The notes: generated by a model from the letters alone, not told the origin. Shown: positions 1-9,384, counted from the first letter of the stretch. The stretch: 64,000 nucleotides of DNA from Caldimonas caldifontis (GCF_002930615.1 NZ_PSNX01000004.1:124001-188000), one strand, 5' to 3'. Translations and numbers: made by a program.

Positions 1-134
1 CGCTGGCCGGCTATTTCTTCGGCAACCTGAGCTTTGTCCAGAACAACCTGGAGAAGATCATCTGGGCGCTGATCATCGTGCCGGGGCTGATCGCGATGTA
101 CGGGGCGTGGAAGACGCGGCGGGCGGCTGGATGA
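1..134 (+). CDS. DedA family membrane protein, C-terminal fragment
   Basis: Only the last 43 codons are present; the reading frame starts at base 3 and the gene begins outside the window. The visible residues include AGYFFGN, then a run of hydrophobic residues and a basic end (KTRRAAG). This matches the C-terminal end of DedA/VTT-domain inner-membrane proteins, which act in envelope homeostasis and polyprenyl-phosphate or phospholipid transport. The assignment rests on a short fragment, so the exact subfamily cannot be given. Confidence 0.6.
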   Translation, partial: LAGYFFGNLSFVQNNLEKIIWALIIVPGLIAMYGAWKTRRAAG

Positions 135-250
135 GGTCCTGCTGGCCGAAGCCGTTGCTCAATAGAGCCAACTCCTCCACAGAGTCTGGGGAAATGCGGG
201 ATGCGCCCAAACCGCGAGCCGCTGACAATGGCTGTTTGACTGCCTCCCTG

Positions 251-2308
251 GTGACGCTCTTGTCGACGCGCCTGAACTTTCGCGCCCTGTTCTGGGCCGC
301 TTGCGGCCTTGCAGCGCCATTTGCCTGGGGGCAGCCTGCCGAACCGACAGTGGGTTCCACTACACGGATCATTGTCAAGTTCAAGGAGCCCCGGGCTGAC
401 GTCCGGGCCCAGGGGCTGTCGGCCTCTCCGGACGTGAGGCGTATGCGCGATGAGATTGCATCTCGCGCAGCACGTACGACTTTACGAATGTCGCATCGGC
501 TTCGTGATGGCGCCGAGGTGTATTCGCTCGGCGAGGCCGTAGGAATCGAGCGGGCCCGAGAGATTGCTGCGCGCATGACCGCCGAGGATGGTGTCGAGTA
601 CGCGGCGCCGGACGTCTGGGTGCAGCGACAGTCGGTCAGCATGAACGACACCTACTTCTCGCAGCAATGGGCGCTCTCCGCGCGCCTGCTGGGGTCTCAG
701 GGTACAGCAGCGTTCTCTGATGCGTGGAGATTCGCGCAAGGCAGTGGAGCGGTTGTGGCCGTTATCGATACGGGAATCCTGCAACACGACGACCTCTCGA
801 CGAAAGTCATCAACGGATACGACTTTGTCAGCGACTTTTCCATTGCGGGTGACGGCAATGGACGGGATGCGGACCCTTCGGACCCTGGCGACTACTGCAC
901 GTCCAGGAATGAGGATTCGTCGTGGCATGGGCTGATGATGTCCAGCATCGCGGCAGCAGTCTCCAACAACGGCAGGGGCATTTCGGGAGCACTCCCAGCG
1001 GGGCGTGTCCTGGCCGTGCGGGCTCTAGGGCGCTGTGGAGGATGGCTCTCGGACGTGGCCGATGCGATCGCGTGGTCTGCGGGTGAGGCTGTCGCAGGAG
1101 TTCCTGGCAATTCCACGCCCGCATCGGTGATCAGCCTGAGCTTGGGTTCAGCCCCGGGATTGCGCTGCGCCGACCATGGATACTTGCAGGCTGCGGTGAA
1201 TGCTGCGATCTCCAGAGGTGTGGTGGTTGTTGCAGCCGCTGGAAACGAAGGCGTGGAGGCGGTCGGTCTGCCGGCAGGATGCAATGGGGTGATTGCCGTC
1301 GGTGCCCATACGGCCTCTGGTGATCTTGCCGAGTACTCAAACCGAAGCGCGCGCGTGACGTTGACGGCACCCGGGGGCGGCCCCTGCATAAGGCAAACGA
1401 CCTCCTGCAATACTTTTCCCATCGCTGTTCTGGGCGACGCAGGGCTACGCGGCCCCACCATTAGGCGCGACCTGGATTGGACTGGTGGAACATCAGCCGC
1501 GACCCCGTATGTCGCTGCCGCAGCTGCGTTGCTGAAATCGCTGAACGCCGCGCTCACGCCAGGGGAAATCACGGGCTTGCTCACGGGCACAGCACGCACG
1601 CACCCGGCCGACAGCTACTGCGCTGCGATGTCTGGGCGCTGCGGTGCCGGCATGGTCGATGCAGATGCTGCCGTGAACGCGGTAATTTCTGGTGCCCCCG
1701 TGGTGACCATATCGGGACCCCAGACGGCGGTGCCGGGAAATACGGATGTGCAGCTTTCAGCCGAGGTTGCGTTCGGAACGGCTCCGTACACCTATACCTG
1801 GAGACAGGTGGAGGGGCCTGCCGTGACATTGACGGGCCGCGACGCCCGGACTCTGAGTTTTTCCACACCCGCGGCGAAATCGCAGTTGCTGTTCGAAGTC
1901 AATGTGACCGACATGAACTTGCGCATGACCACCTCTCAACGCTGGTTGGTCGTCAGCAATCCGCCTCGCATCTTGGGGCCCTCTGAACTTGAGGCGACGA
2001 AGGGTGTTGCGCTTAGTGTTCAGCTTGAGGCTGAGGATCCGGATACCGGCGATGTCATCAGCTTCGTGCGCAACGAAGGGCCCTCAGGGCTGTCGGTCAG
2101 TCCATCTGGATTGCTTGAGTGGTCCAGTCCACGCGCTGGGGAATGGCGAATTGTTGTCGAGGCGGCTGACGAATCGGGTGTTACCAGTGGACCTCACGTC
2201 ATCACGCTGCGCGTTTCTGAAGGGGGAGGAGGCGGCGGAGCCTTTGCCTATGGCTGGCTGGCCCTGCTGGGCCTGGCCGTGCTGCGTGCCCGTCGTCTTC
2301 AGACCTGA
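251..2308 (+). CDS. Secreted subtilisin-like S8 protease with GlyGly-CTERM tail
   Basis: Serine endopeptidase predicted to be exported. The proposed GTG start gives a 685-residue protein with a signal peptide (hydrophobic FRALFWAACGLAAPFAWG). ATG starts at 107, 131 and 194 are in frame but put 19 to 48 residues ahead of that segment. Next come an inhibitor-I9-like propeptide (about 35-125) and the catalytic domain with Asp173 (VIDTG), His226 (SWHGL) and Ser415 (GTSAATP). Two Ig/PKD-like beta domains follow (about 485-580 and 580-655). The tail is a run of glycines, a hydrophobic segment and LRARR, which resembles the GlyGly-CTERM sorting signal cleaved by rhombosortase. Base composition is visibly lower in GC than the neighbours. 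The 3' end overlaps amiC by 10 bases, convergently. Confidence 0.85.
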   Translation: MTLLSTRLNFRALFWAACGLAAPFAWGQPAEPTVGSTTRIIVKFKEPRADVRAQGLSASPDVRRMRDEIASRAARTTLRMSHRLRDGAEVYSLGEAVGIERAREIAARMTAEDGVEYAAPDVWVQRQSVSMNDTYFSQQWALSARLLGSQGTAAFSDAWRFAQGSGAVVAVIDTGILQHDDLSTKVINGYDFVSDFSIAGDGNGRDADPSDPGDYCTSRNEDSSWHGLMMSSIAAAVSNNGRGISGALPAGRVLAVRALGRCGGWLSDVADAIAWSAGEAVAGVPGNSTPASVISLSLGSAPGLRCADHGYLQAAVNAAISRGVVVVAAAGNEGVEAVGLPAGCNGVIAVGAHTASGDLAEYSNRSARVTLTAPGGGPCIRQTTSCNTFPIAVLGDAGLRGPTIRRDLDWTGGTSAATPYVAAAAALLKSLNAALTPGEITGLLTGTARTHPADSYCAAMSGRCGAGMVDADAAVNAVISGAPVVTISGPQTAVPGNTDVQLSAEVAFGTAPYTYTWRQVEGPAVTLTGRDARTLSFSTPAAKSQLLFEVNVTDMNLRMTTSQRWLVVSNPPRILGPSELEATKGVALSVQLEAEDPDTGDVISFVRNEGPSGLSVSPSGLLEWSSPRAGEWRIVVEAADESGVTSGPHVITLRVSEGGGGGGAFAYGWLALLGLAVLRARRLQT

Positions 2309-3645
2309 CGATTGCGCGCCAGCGGCGGGTTCTTCTCGAAGTAGCGGCGGATGCCGTTCATCAGCGCGTCGGCCAGCTGCTCCTGATAGGCCACCGTTCT
2401 CAGTTTCTGTTCCTCTTCGCGGTGGGAGATGAAGGCGGTTTCCACCAGGATGGATGGGATGTCGGGTGCCCGCAGCACGGCAAAGCCGGCTTGTTCCACG
2501 CGCGGCTTGTGCAGGTGCCCGACCTTGCCGATGTGGCCCAGCACCGCGCTGCCCAGCTTGAGACTGTCGTTGATCTGAGCCGTGGTGGACATGTCCATCA
2601 GCGCGCGCATCACTTGGGTGTCGTTGTGCTTGACGTTCACGCCCCCCACGATGTCGGCGGCATTTTCCTTGTTGGCGATCCAGCGGGCGGCCTCGCTGGT
2701 TGCCCCCCGTTCGGACAAGGCATAGACCGAGGCGCCGCGAGCGTTCGGATTGGTGAAGGCGTCGGCGTGGATCGAAATGAAGAGGTCGGCTTGCACGCGC
2801 CGGGCCTTCTCGACGCGCTGCCGCAGCGGCACGAAGAAGTCGGCATCGCGCGTCATCATCGCGCGCATGTTGGGCTGGGCGTTGATCCGATCGCGCAGGC
2901 GACGTGCGATCGCCAGCACGACGTCCTTCTCGCGGGTGCCGGCCGGGCCGATGGCGCCCGGATCCTCGCCACCGTGCCCCGGATCGAGGGCGACGATGAT
3001 GAGACGGTCCATGCGGCTGCGGGCCGTGCCGTCCACCTCGCTGCGACGGGTCACAGGGGCATTCGGCGCGGGTGTTGGAGGTGCCGCTGCCACGGGAGGA
3101 GTGGCCGGGGGCGCTGCCCCTCCCTGGCCGATGCGCCCGATGAACTCGCCCAAGGCGTCGTTCAGTGCGGCCTGGGCCCGCTTTTCGGCCTCCTCCTTCT
3201 CACGGATGAGCGCCATCAGCGGGTCGGGCGGCACCGTCGGGTAGAGGTCGAAGACCAGGCGGTGCTGGTAGTCGGCCACGGGAGCCAGCGTGAAGACCTG
3301 AGGCACGATGGCCTGCTTGAGGTCGATCACCACCCGCACGACCCGGGGCTGGTTCTGGCCGACACGCACGCCGTCGATGTAGGGGTCGTCCGAGCGTACC
3401 TTGCCGACGATGTCGCGCAGCGTCTGGCTGAGCTCCAGTCCCTCGATGTCCACGACCAGGCGGTCCGGTCCGCTGGCGGTGAAATAGCGGGTCTGCAGCG
3501 GTGTATCGCTCTCCAGCGTGATGCGGGTGTAATCGGGAGCGGGCCACACGCGCACGGCCACGATGGTGGCGCCAAAGGCGATGTCGCTGGCGCCCAGCAG
3601 CAGCACCAGGCTGCCGGCTCGATGCATGAAGTGCCGCCGCTTCAT
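2299..3645 (-). CDS. amiC: N-acetylmuramoyl-L-alanine amidase (AmiC type)
   Basis: Periplasmic zinc amidase that cuts the amide bond between N-acetylmuramic acid and L-alanine, needed for daughter-cell separation. The 448 residues hold an N-terminal signal with twin arginines (KRRHFMHRAG, compatible with Tat export), an AMIN domain (about 27-135) that targets the septum, a Pro/Ala-rich linker, and an Amidase_3 domain (about 215-435). Zinc and catalytic motifs are visible: DPGHGGEDPG, TREKD, SIHADAF and LVETAFISH. The start overlaps the tsaE stop codon as ATGA, so the two form one operon; tsaE-amiC is a common pairing in proteobacteria. Confidence 0.93.
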   Translation of the reverse strand: MKRRHFMHRAGSLVLLLGASDIAFGATIVAVRVWPAPDYTRITLESDTPLQTRYFTASGPDRLVVDIEGLELSQTLRDIVGKVRSDDPYIDGVRVGQNQPRVVRVVIDLKQAIVPQVFTLAPVADYQHRLVFDLYPTVPPDPLMALIREKEEAEKRAQAALNDALGEFIGRIGQGGAAPPATPPVAAAPPTPAPNAPVTRRSEVDGTARSRMDRLIIVALDPGHGGEDPGAIGPAGTREKDVVLAIARRLRDRINAQPNMRAMMTRDADFFVPLRQRVEKARRVQADLFISIHADAFTNPNARGASVYALSERGATSEAARWIANKENAADIVGGVNVKHNDTQVMRALMDMSTTAQINDSLKLGSAVLGHIGKVGHLHKPRVEQAGFAVLRAPDIPSILVETAFISHREEEQKLRTVAYQEQLADALMNGIRRYFEKNPPLARNRQV

Positions 3646-4112
3646 CCGAGCAGCGCGGCACCGCGAGGGGTGTAGGCCGTGATCATGACGTCGCGTTGAT
3701 CGTCGTCACGGGCTTGGAGTTCCATGCGCCAGTCCGGGACCGGCAGCAGCCCCGCGGCCCGGTCGGGCCATTCGACCAGCTTCAGCCCAGGGCCCGTGAG
3801 GATGTCGCGAAAGCCGGCATCTTCCCATTCGCGCGGGTCGCTGAAGCGGTAGAGGTCGAAATGCCAGGCCTCGCCGGTTGGCAGGGCGTAGGGCTCCATC
3901 ACGGCATACGTGGGGCTCTTGATGCGCCCCGTCACACCGAGGGCGCGCAGCAGGTGGCGCACGAAGGTCGTCTTGCCCGCGCCCAGCGGGCCGTGCAGTT
4001 CGATGAAGGCATCCCGCAACTCCGGTCGCTGCGCGAGAGCGGTTGCGAAGGCCTCACAGGCCGCTTCATCGGGCCACCGGCATGAGGAGCTTCCTAGAAT
4101 TGTCGAATGCAT
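3642..4112 (-). CDS. tsaE: tRNA threonylcarbamoyladenosine biosynthesis ATPase TsaE
   Basis: ATPase partner of TsaBD in making the t6A modification at position 37 of ANN-decoding tRNAs. The 156 residues contain the Walker A motif GPLGAGKT (41-48) and the family motifs SPTY, HFDLYR and LVEWPDR. The frame stays open far upstream, but similarity begins only near this ATG. That start lies inside the first codons of the divergent queG, with 6 bases of overlap. The gene is translationally coupled to amiC downstream. Confidence 0.92.
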   Translation of the reverse strand: MHSTILGSSSCRWPDEAACEAFATALAQRPELRDAFIELHGPLGAGKTTFVRHLLRALGVTGRIKSPTYAVMEPYALPTGEAWHFDLYRFSDPREWEDAGFRDILTGPGLKLVEWPDRAAGLLPVPDWRMELQARDDDQRDVMITAYTPRGAALLG

Positions 4113-5198
4113 CAGGACCGTGTCATCGACCCCACCGCCTTGCTCGATCAGCTGCGGCGCTGGGCCCTTGGGCTGGGATTTTCCCAGATCGGGGTGGCTG
4201 ATGTCGACCTGCACACCGCAGAGCCCGGCTTGCTGGCCTGGCTGAAGGCCGGATTTCACGGTGAGATGCACTACATGGCCGCGCACGGGCTCAAGCGCGC
4301 CCGGCCTGCGGAGCTGGTGCCTGGCACGGTGAGCGTCATCACCGCGCGCATGGATTACCTGCCGAGTGCCTTGCCGCAGGGCTGGCAGGCCATCGAATGG
4401 GAGCGCCTGCACCACGCACCCGCGCAGGCCAGCGTGTCGCTCTACGCCCGAGGGCGCGACTACCACAAGGTGCTGCGCAGCCGCCTGCAGGCGCTGGCCG
4501 AGCGGCTGGCGCAGGCCGTGGGGCCCTTCGGCCACCGCGTCTTCACCGATTCCGCTCCGGTGCTGGAGGCCGAACTGGCGGTGCGCAGCGGCCAGGGCTG
4601 GCGAGGCAAGCACACCCTGGTGCTGTCGCGCGAGGCGGGGTCGATGTTCTTTCTCGGGGAGATCTACGTCGACCTGGCCTTGCCGCCCACACAGCCCGCC
4701 GGCGCACATTGCGGCTCCTGCACGGCTTGTATCGAGGTGTGCCCCACGCAAGCCATCGTTGCGCCCTACCGGCTCGACGCACGCCGCTGCATCTCCTATC
4801 TCACGATCGAGCATGCAGGCACGATTCCGGAGGAGTTTCGCGCTGCCATGGGCAATCGGATCTACGGCTGCGACGACTGCCAGCTGGTGTGCCCATGGAA
4901 CAAGTACGCCCAGCGTTCGGTGCTGCCTGATTTCGACGCGCGAGAGCCCTGGTCGGCGGCCACGCTGGTGGACCTGTTCATGTGGGACGAGGCCCGCTTC
5001 CTGAAGGCGACCGAGGGCAGCCCGATCCGCCGCATCGGCCACGAGCGCTGGCTGCGCAACCTGGCAGTGGCCCTGGGCAACGCCTGGCGCGAAACGGGCG
5101 ATGCAGCCCTGTGTGCTGCGTTGCAGGCACGCCGCGAGTCGGCCAGTCCCCTCGTGCGCGAGCACATCGACTGGGCGCTGGCGCAGCGCGTAGCCTGA
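4107..5198 (+). CDS. queG: Epoxyqueuosine reductase QueG
   Basis: Cobalamin-dependent iron-sulfur enzyme that reduces epoxyqueuosine to queuosine in tRNA, the last step of Q biosynthesis. The 363 residues have the expected length, an N-terminal cobalamin-binding region and two [4Fe-4S] motifs, CGSCTACIEVCP and CDDCQLVCPWN. A TAGAAT -10-like element at 4095-4100 ends only 6 bases before the ATG, so the mRNA may be leaderless. The gene is divergent from tsaE and its stop directly abuts the stop of the convergent AEC permease. Its need for cobalamin fits the cobUTSC salvage operon near 53 kb. Confidence 0.93.
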   Translation: MHQDRVIDPTALLDQLRRWALGLGFSQIGVADVDLHTAEPGLLAWLKAGFHGEMHYMAAHGLKRARPAELVPGTVSVITARMDYLPSALPQGWQAIEWERLHHAPAQASVSLYARGRDYHKVLRSRLQALAERLAQAVGPFGHRVFTDSAPVLEAELAVRSGQGWRGKHTLVLSREAGSMFFLGEIYVDLALPPTQPAGAHCGSCTACIEVCPTQAIVAPYRLDARRCISYLTIEHAGTIPEEFRAAMGNRIYGCDDCQLVCPWNKYAQRSVLPDFDAREPWSAATLVDLFMWDEARFLKATEGSPIRRIGHERWLRNLAVALGNAWRETGDAALCAALQARRESASPLVREHIDWALAQRVA

Positions 5199-6104
5199 TC
5201 AGCCCTGGACCCAGCGCAGCACTGCCACCCACAGCGGGATGGACACCATGCCCAGCAGCGTCGAGACGGTGACCAGACCCGCCACATAGCCGCCATTGCC
5301 ACCCATGCGCACGGCCAGCACGTAGGCGCTGGAGGCCGTGGGCATGGCGGCGAAGGCCACCACGACAGCCTGCTGCGCAACCGGCACACCCAGCAGGTGC
5401 ACCAGGGCCAGCGCCACCACGGGCAGCAGCAGGTGGCGGATGCCCAGCAGGCCGGCGGCCAGGCCTGGGCCGGCCCACAGTCCGCCCAGCTTCAGGCCGG
5501 CGCCCACGGCCATCAGCCCCAGCGGCAGAGCCGCCTGGCCGATGCGCTGCAGGGTCGAGGCCAGCGGATCCACGAGGCGCAGGCCGAGCAGGTTGGCGAT
5601 CAGCCCCCCCACCGTGGCCACGATCAGCGGATTGCGCACGATCTCACGCCAGAAGCCATGGCCCCCATGACGCGCGAGCGGGTACACCGCCCCGAAGTTG
5701 CACAGCGGCACGGCCAGGGCCACCAGCAGGGCCGTCCAGGTCACGCCCGCAGGGCCGGCAAGCTTGTCGGCCAGTGCCAGTGCTACGTAGGAATTGAAGC
5801 GGAAGGCCACCTGGGCCCCGGAGGCATGCAATGGCGGATCGACGCCTGGCAGGTGCCGCAGGGCGTAGGCGCTCGCGATGCCCACGGCCACGATGCCCAG
5901 GCCGGCACCGGCCAGCGGCAGGGTGGTCTGGAACTCCAGCGGGCTGCGCACGATGGAGTTGAACAGCAGCACGGGAAACAGCAGGTAGTACACCAGCCGC
6001 TCCACGGCGTCCCACACCCCCCGGTTCAGCGCCGTGTAGCGGCACAGCACGAAGCCGCAGACGATCAGCAGAAATTCGGGAAGCAGGAGCAGGATGTCGG
6101 ACAT
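5199..6104 (-). CDS. AEC (auxin efflux carrier) family permease
   Basis: Predicted inner-membrane transporter of 301 residues with about ten hydrophobic segments arranged as two halves, the pattern of the AEC/BART superfamily (bacterial malate and other organic-acid permeases). Typical features are an N-terminal LLLLPEFLLIVCGFVLCRY helix and a central FRFNSYVALALAD segment. The frame is open further upstream across the next intergenic region and the opposite-strand receptor gene, but that part has no protein character, so the ATG at 6104 is used. The substrate is unknown. Nothing in the flanking genes identifies a pathway. Confidence 0.8.
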   Translation of the reverse strand: MSDILLLLPEFLLIVCGFVLCRYTALNRGVWDAVERLVYYLLFPVLLFNSIVRSPLEFQTTLPLAGAGLGIVAVGIASAYALRHLPGVDPPLHASGAQVAFRFNSYVALALADKLAGPAGVTWTALLVALAVPLCNFGAVYPLARHGGHGFWREIVRNPLIVATVGGLIANLLGLRLVDPLASTLQRIGQAALPLGLMAVGAGLKLGGLWAGPGLAAGLLGIRHLLLPVVALALVHLLGVPVAQQAVVVAFAAMPTASSAYVLAVRMGGNGGYVAGLVTVSTLLGMVSIPLWVAVLRWVQG

Positions 6105-6308
6105 GGGCGGGGCGTTGAGCGGTGTCGTCGAGTGTGCCAGCGCTCGACCGTTCCCCAGGGCAGACCCGATGCGTAGTTCCCACAATCGCCGACGCGCGCA
6201 TCTCGCACAGGATAGGCAGCGATTCGATTCACGTCGATCACGGGTGCCCGTACCATCGGGTGCTTTGCGGAAACCCTCCGTCCCATCGTCCCACACAAGG
6301 AGACCCAC

Positions 6309-7283
6309 ATGCAGCGCCGACACCTGATCGCCGCCCTCGCCCTCCCAGCTGCCCTGGCCTTCAGCGCCGCAGCCTGGAGCCAGGCCTACCCCTCCAAGCC
6401 CGTGCGATTGATCGTGCCGTTTGCGCCGGGAGGCACCACCGACATCATCGCCCGTGTGATCGCCGAGAAGATCCAGGGCCCCTTCGGCCAGACCATGATC
6501 GTGGACAACCGTGGCGGTGGTGGCGGCCTCATCGGGGCGGCTGAGATCGTGCGCGCCCAGCCGGACGGCTATGTGCTGGGCATGGCCACGGTCTCGACCA
6601 CGGCGTCCAATCCCGCGATCAACCCCAAGACGCCCTACAACCCGCTGACCGACTTCACGTCCATCATCAACATTGCGGCCACGCCCAACGTGATCGCCGT
6701 GCATCCGTCCTTCCCGGCCAAGGACTACAAGTCCTTCGTCGCGCTGCTGAAGGCCAACCCTGGCAAGTACAGCTTTGCCAGCTCGGGCACGGGCGGCATT
6801 GGCCACCTGCAGATGGAGCTGTTCAAGTCGCTGTCGGGCACCTTCATCACCCACATCCCCTACCGCGGCGCAGGCCCCGCGCTGAATGACACGGTGGCGG
6901 GCCAGGTGCCCATGATCTTCGACAACCTGCCCTCGGCACTGCCCTTCATCAAGGACGGGCGCCTGATCCCCATCGTCGTGGCCGCGCCGGAGCGTCTGTC
7001 CGTGCTGCCGGACGTGCCGACCTTCAAGGAGGTGGGCCTGGAGCCCGTGAACCGCATGGCCTATTACGGCATCCACGGCCCGAAGGGCCTGCCGAAGGAA
7101 GTGATCGACAAGGTCAATGCGGCGGTGCGCCAGACCCTGCAGGATCCGGATGTGCGCCGTCGTATCGAAGCCACCGGCTCGCTGATCGTGGGCAACACCC
7201 CCGAGCAGTTCGCCGCCCAGACCAAGGCCGAGTTCGAGGTCTACAAGCAGGTGGTGGAAAAGCAGAAGCTCAAGCTGGAGTAA
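6309..7283 (+). CDS. Bug/TctC family tripartite tricarboxylate transporter receptor
   Basis: Periplasmic solute-binding protein of 324 residues. It has a signal peptide ending near AAAWSQA, the family start [16 protein letters not shown](T) and the typical [19 protein letters not shown] segment. Members bind carboxylates or similar small molecules. This family is greatly expanded in Burkholderiales, where most copies are orphans without a TctAB membrane pair, as here. A good AAGGAG ribosome site lies 8 bases before the ATG, and a strong terminator follows the stop, so it is probably a single-gene transcript. The ligand cannot be told from sequence. Confidence 0.9.
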   Translation: MQRRHLIAALALPAALAFSAAAWSQAYPSKPVRLIVPFAPGGTTDIIARVIAEKIQGPFGQTMIVDNRGGGGGLIGAAEIVRAQPDGYVLGMATVSTTASNPAINPKTPYNPLTDFTSIINIAATPNVIAVHPSFPAKDYKSFVALLKANPGKYSFASSGTGGIGHLQMELFKSLSGTFITHIPYRGAGPALNDTVAGQVPMIFDNLPSALPFIKDGRLIPIVVAAPERLSVLPDVPTFKEVGLEPVNRMAYYGIHGPKGLPKEVIDKVNAAVRQTLQDPDVRRRIEATGSLIVGNTPEQFAAQTKAEFEVYKQVVEKQKLKLE

Positions 7284-7305
7284 GCTTTCGCAGCGTCGCG
7301 AACGC

Positions 7306-7336
7306 AAGGCCGTCGCCTCGGGCGACGGCCTTTTTT
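7306..7336 (+). terminator. Rho-independent terminator after the Bug receptor gene
   Basis: A perfect 12-base-pair inverted repeat (7306-7317 with 7321-7332, loop of three bases) is followed by a T-rich stretch. It lies 22 bases past the stop codon and ends shortly before the xerD start. Confidence 0.9.
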
Positions 7337-7345
7337 CTTGGATCC

Positions 7346-8245
7346 ATGACCGCACTGCCAGACAGCCTCGCCAGCATCGACCGCTTCGCCGACGCCCTGT
7401 GGGTCGAGGAGGGCCTGTCCGCCTTGACGCTGGCCGCCTACCGGCGCGATCTCACCCTTTACGCCCGCTGGCTCGATGCGCAATCCGGCAAATCGCTGGA
7501 TGCCACCACCGAGACCGATCTGCGCGCCTATGCCGTGCACCGGGCCCACACCAAGGCCACCACGGCCAATCGGCAGCTCACGGTGTTCCGTCGTTACTTC
7601 CGTTGGGCCTTGCGCGAGCGCCTCATCGCCACCGACCCGACCCTGAAGCTCGACGCGGCTCGCCAGCCCCTGCGGGTGCCCAAGACGCTGAGCGAGGCCC
7701 AGGTGGAGGCCCTGCTCGCGGCCCCGGACCTCGAGACCCCGCTGGGGCTGCGCGATCGCACCATGCTGGAACTCCTGTACGCCAGCGGCCTGCGCGTGAG
7801 CGAACTGGTCACTCTGAAGACCGTGCATGTGGCGCTGGACGAAGGGGTGCTGCGCGTGCGCGGCAAGGGTTCGCGCGAGCGCCTGGTGCCTTTCGGCGAA
7901 GAAGCCCACGGCTGGCTGCGTCGCTACCTGGCCGAGGCCCGGCCCGTCATCCTCGGTCCACGGGCGTCACAGGACCTTTTCGTGACACAGCGCGGCGAGG
8001 GCATGACGCGGCAGATGTTCTGGACGCTGGTGAAGAAGCATGCACGCATGGCCGGCATCTCACAGCCGTTGTCGCCGCACACGCTGCGCCACGCCTTTGC
8101 CACCCACCTGCTCAATCACGGGGCCGATCTGCGGGTGGTACAGATGCTGCTGGGGCATGCCGACATCTCGACCACGCAGATCTACACCCACGTGGCACGC
8201 GAGCGCCTGCGGCTTCTGCACGCGCAGCATCACCCCCGGGGATGA
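7346..8245 (+). CDS. xerD: Tyrosine site-specific recombinase XerD
   Basis: Recombinase that acts with XerC at dif to resolve chromosome dimers. The 299 residues comprise an N-terminal SAM-like core-binding domain (about 8-95) and a C-terminal catalytic domain. Catalytic motifs are complete: SGLRVSEL, GKGSRERLVP, HTLRHAFATHLL, LLGHADIST and the nucleophile Tyr280 (TQIYTHV). The length and the RVSELVTL and HADISTTQ blocks fit XerD rather than a phage integrase. No clear Shine-Dalgarno is seen, because the ATG follows the preceding terminator by only about ten bases. Confidence 0.93.
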   Translation: MTALPDSLASIDRFADALWVEEGLSALTLAAYRRDLTLYARWLDAQSGKSLDATTETDLRAYAVHRAHTKATTANRQLTVFRRYFRWALRERLIATDPTLKLDAARQPLRVPKTLSEAQVEALLAAPDLETPLGLRDRTMLELLYASGLRVSELVTLKTVHVALDEGVLRVRGKGSRERLVPFGEEAHGWLRRYLAEARPVILGPRASQDLFVTQRGEGMTRQMFWTLVKKHARMAGISQPLSPHTLRHAFATHLLNHGADLRVVQMLLGHADISTTQIYTHVARERLRLLHAQHHPRG

Positions 8246-8272
8246 AAAAAGCCGGCCTGAAGGCCGGCTTTC
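8245..8272. terminator. Bidirectional terminator between xerD and the porin gene
   Basis: An inverted repeat of ten base pairs (8249-8258 with 8261-8270) sits between the convergent stops. It has an A-run on the left, which is a T-run for the minus strand, and a short T-run on the right. It can serve both genes. Confidence 0.75.
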
Positions 8273-8293
8273 GAGATCGGGCGCGGAGCGCGA

Positions 8294-9223
8294 TCAGAAG
8301 TTGTGGCGCAGGCCCAGGGCGAAGGAGCTGAAATCGCCGACGTAGGGGTTGGCGCTGTCAGCAGACACCTTGGTGTAGAAAGCGTAGGCTTTGGTGCGCT
8401 TGCTCAGGTTGTAGCCGTAGGCCAGCGTGTACTGCGTGGCGGCGCTGTCGTCCAGGTCGCTGTAGTCACCGGCGCGGCCCACGTTCAGGTGGAACTCCGA
8501 GGCGCCCATCGTGTACATGCCCGACAGACGCAGGTTGGTGCGGCTGCCCGGACCGTACACATCTTCGTCGCGCTGCACGTAGCCGCCGAAGGTGAAGTCA
8601 CCCATGGTGTACAGAGCACGCAGGGCGAACTGGTTGGCGTCGCCGTCCTTCTGGTAGCCAGCACCCAGCTGCAGAGCTCCCATGTCGTAGTTGGCCGCGA
8701 CGTCATAGGCGTAGTTGCCAACGTTCTCGCGCAGGGACACTGCGGCTTCGAGGGTCAGGCCACCCAGGTCGGGCGTGCGGTAGGCCAGCTTGTTGCTGTC
8801 GCGGTCGATGTAGGCATACAGGGCATCGGCGGAGGTGCCGGTGTCGTGGTTGTGCATGCTGACATAGTCGGCCGTGGCGAAGTAGGCTTCGCTGGTGTAG
8901 CGACCCAGACGCACCATCCCGAAACCGCCGGACAGGTTCAGCTCGCTCTGGCGACCCCACATGGCACCGGAGGCCGCACCCGTGTCAGCGTTGAAGCCGT
9001 GCTCCAGCACAAACCCGGCCTTCAGGCCACCGCCGAGGTCCTCGGTGCCTTTGAAGCCGATGCGCGAAGCGTTGTTCTGCATGACGGTGTTGCTGACACC
9101 ACCGTCCTTCTGGCGCTCGATCGACAGGTTCATCCGACCGTAGATGGTGGCGTTGCTCTGAGCCATGGCAGCGCCAGCGCTCAGGGCCGCGACAGCGGCC
9201 ATTGCGAGGTGAAGTTTCTTCAT
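8294..9223 (-). CDS. Gram-negative trimeric porin (Omp32/OmpC type)
   Basis: Outer-membrane general diffusion porin of 309 residues. The ATG at 9223 begins a classic signal peptide (MKKLHLAMAAVAALSAGAAMAQ), with AAGGAA just upstream; an earlier in-frame start at 9286 would put a basic extension before it. The mature part starts NATIYGRMNLSIE, alternates polar and non-polar residues as beta strands, and ends in the C-terminal signature ALGLRHNF with a terminal Phe used for BAM recognition. This is the dominant porin family in Burkholderiales. Solute selectivity cannot be read from sequence. Confidence 0.92.
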   Translation of the reverse strand: MKKLHLAMAAVAALSAGAAMAQSNATIYGRMNLSIERQKDGGVSNTVMQNNASRIGFKGTEDLGGGLKAGFVLEHGFNADTGAASGAMWGRQSELNLSGGFGMVRLGRYTSEAYFATADYVSMHNHDTGTSADALYAYIDRDSNKLAYRTPDLGGLTLEAAVSLRENVGNYAYDVAANYDMGALQLGAGYQKDGDANQFALRALYTMGDFTFGGYVQRDEDVYGPGSRTNLRLSGMYTMGASEFHLNVGRAGDYSDLDDSAATQYTLAYGYNLSKRTKAYAFYTKVSADSANPYVGDFSSFALGLRHNF

Positions 9224-9384
9224 GGAGTTCCTTGAGGTGCGAAGAGAGAGTTTGTGCAGGCCTTCGGGTAGGCGGCCTCTTGTCACAAGAGCGTCATTTT
9301 AGGAGGCCACCCCCCGGGCTTGCTTCAGATGTGAGGTGACTGACGCGGCAGCGCAACACTGGTCTGCTCCCCCACAATCCGGCC

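Noticed and set aside
6105-7355. Upstream extension of the AEC permease frame to 7355
   Set aside because: It crosses the opposite-strand Bug receptor gene and has no hydrophobic or family character; the permease starts at 6104.
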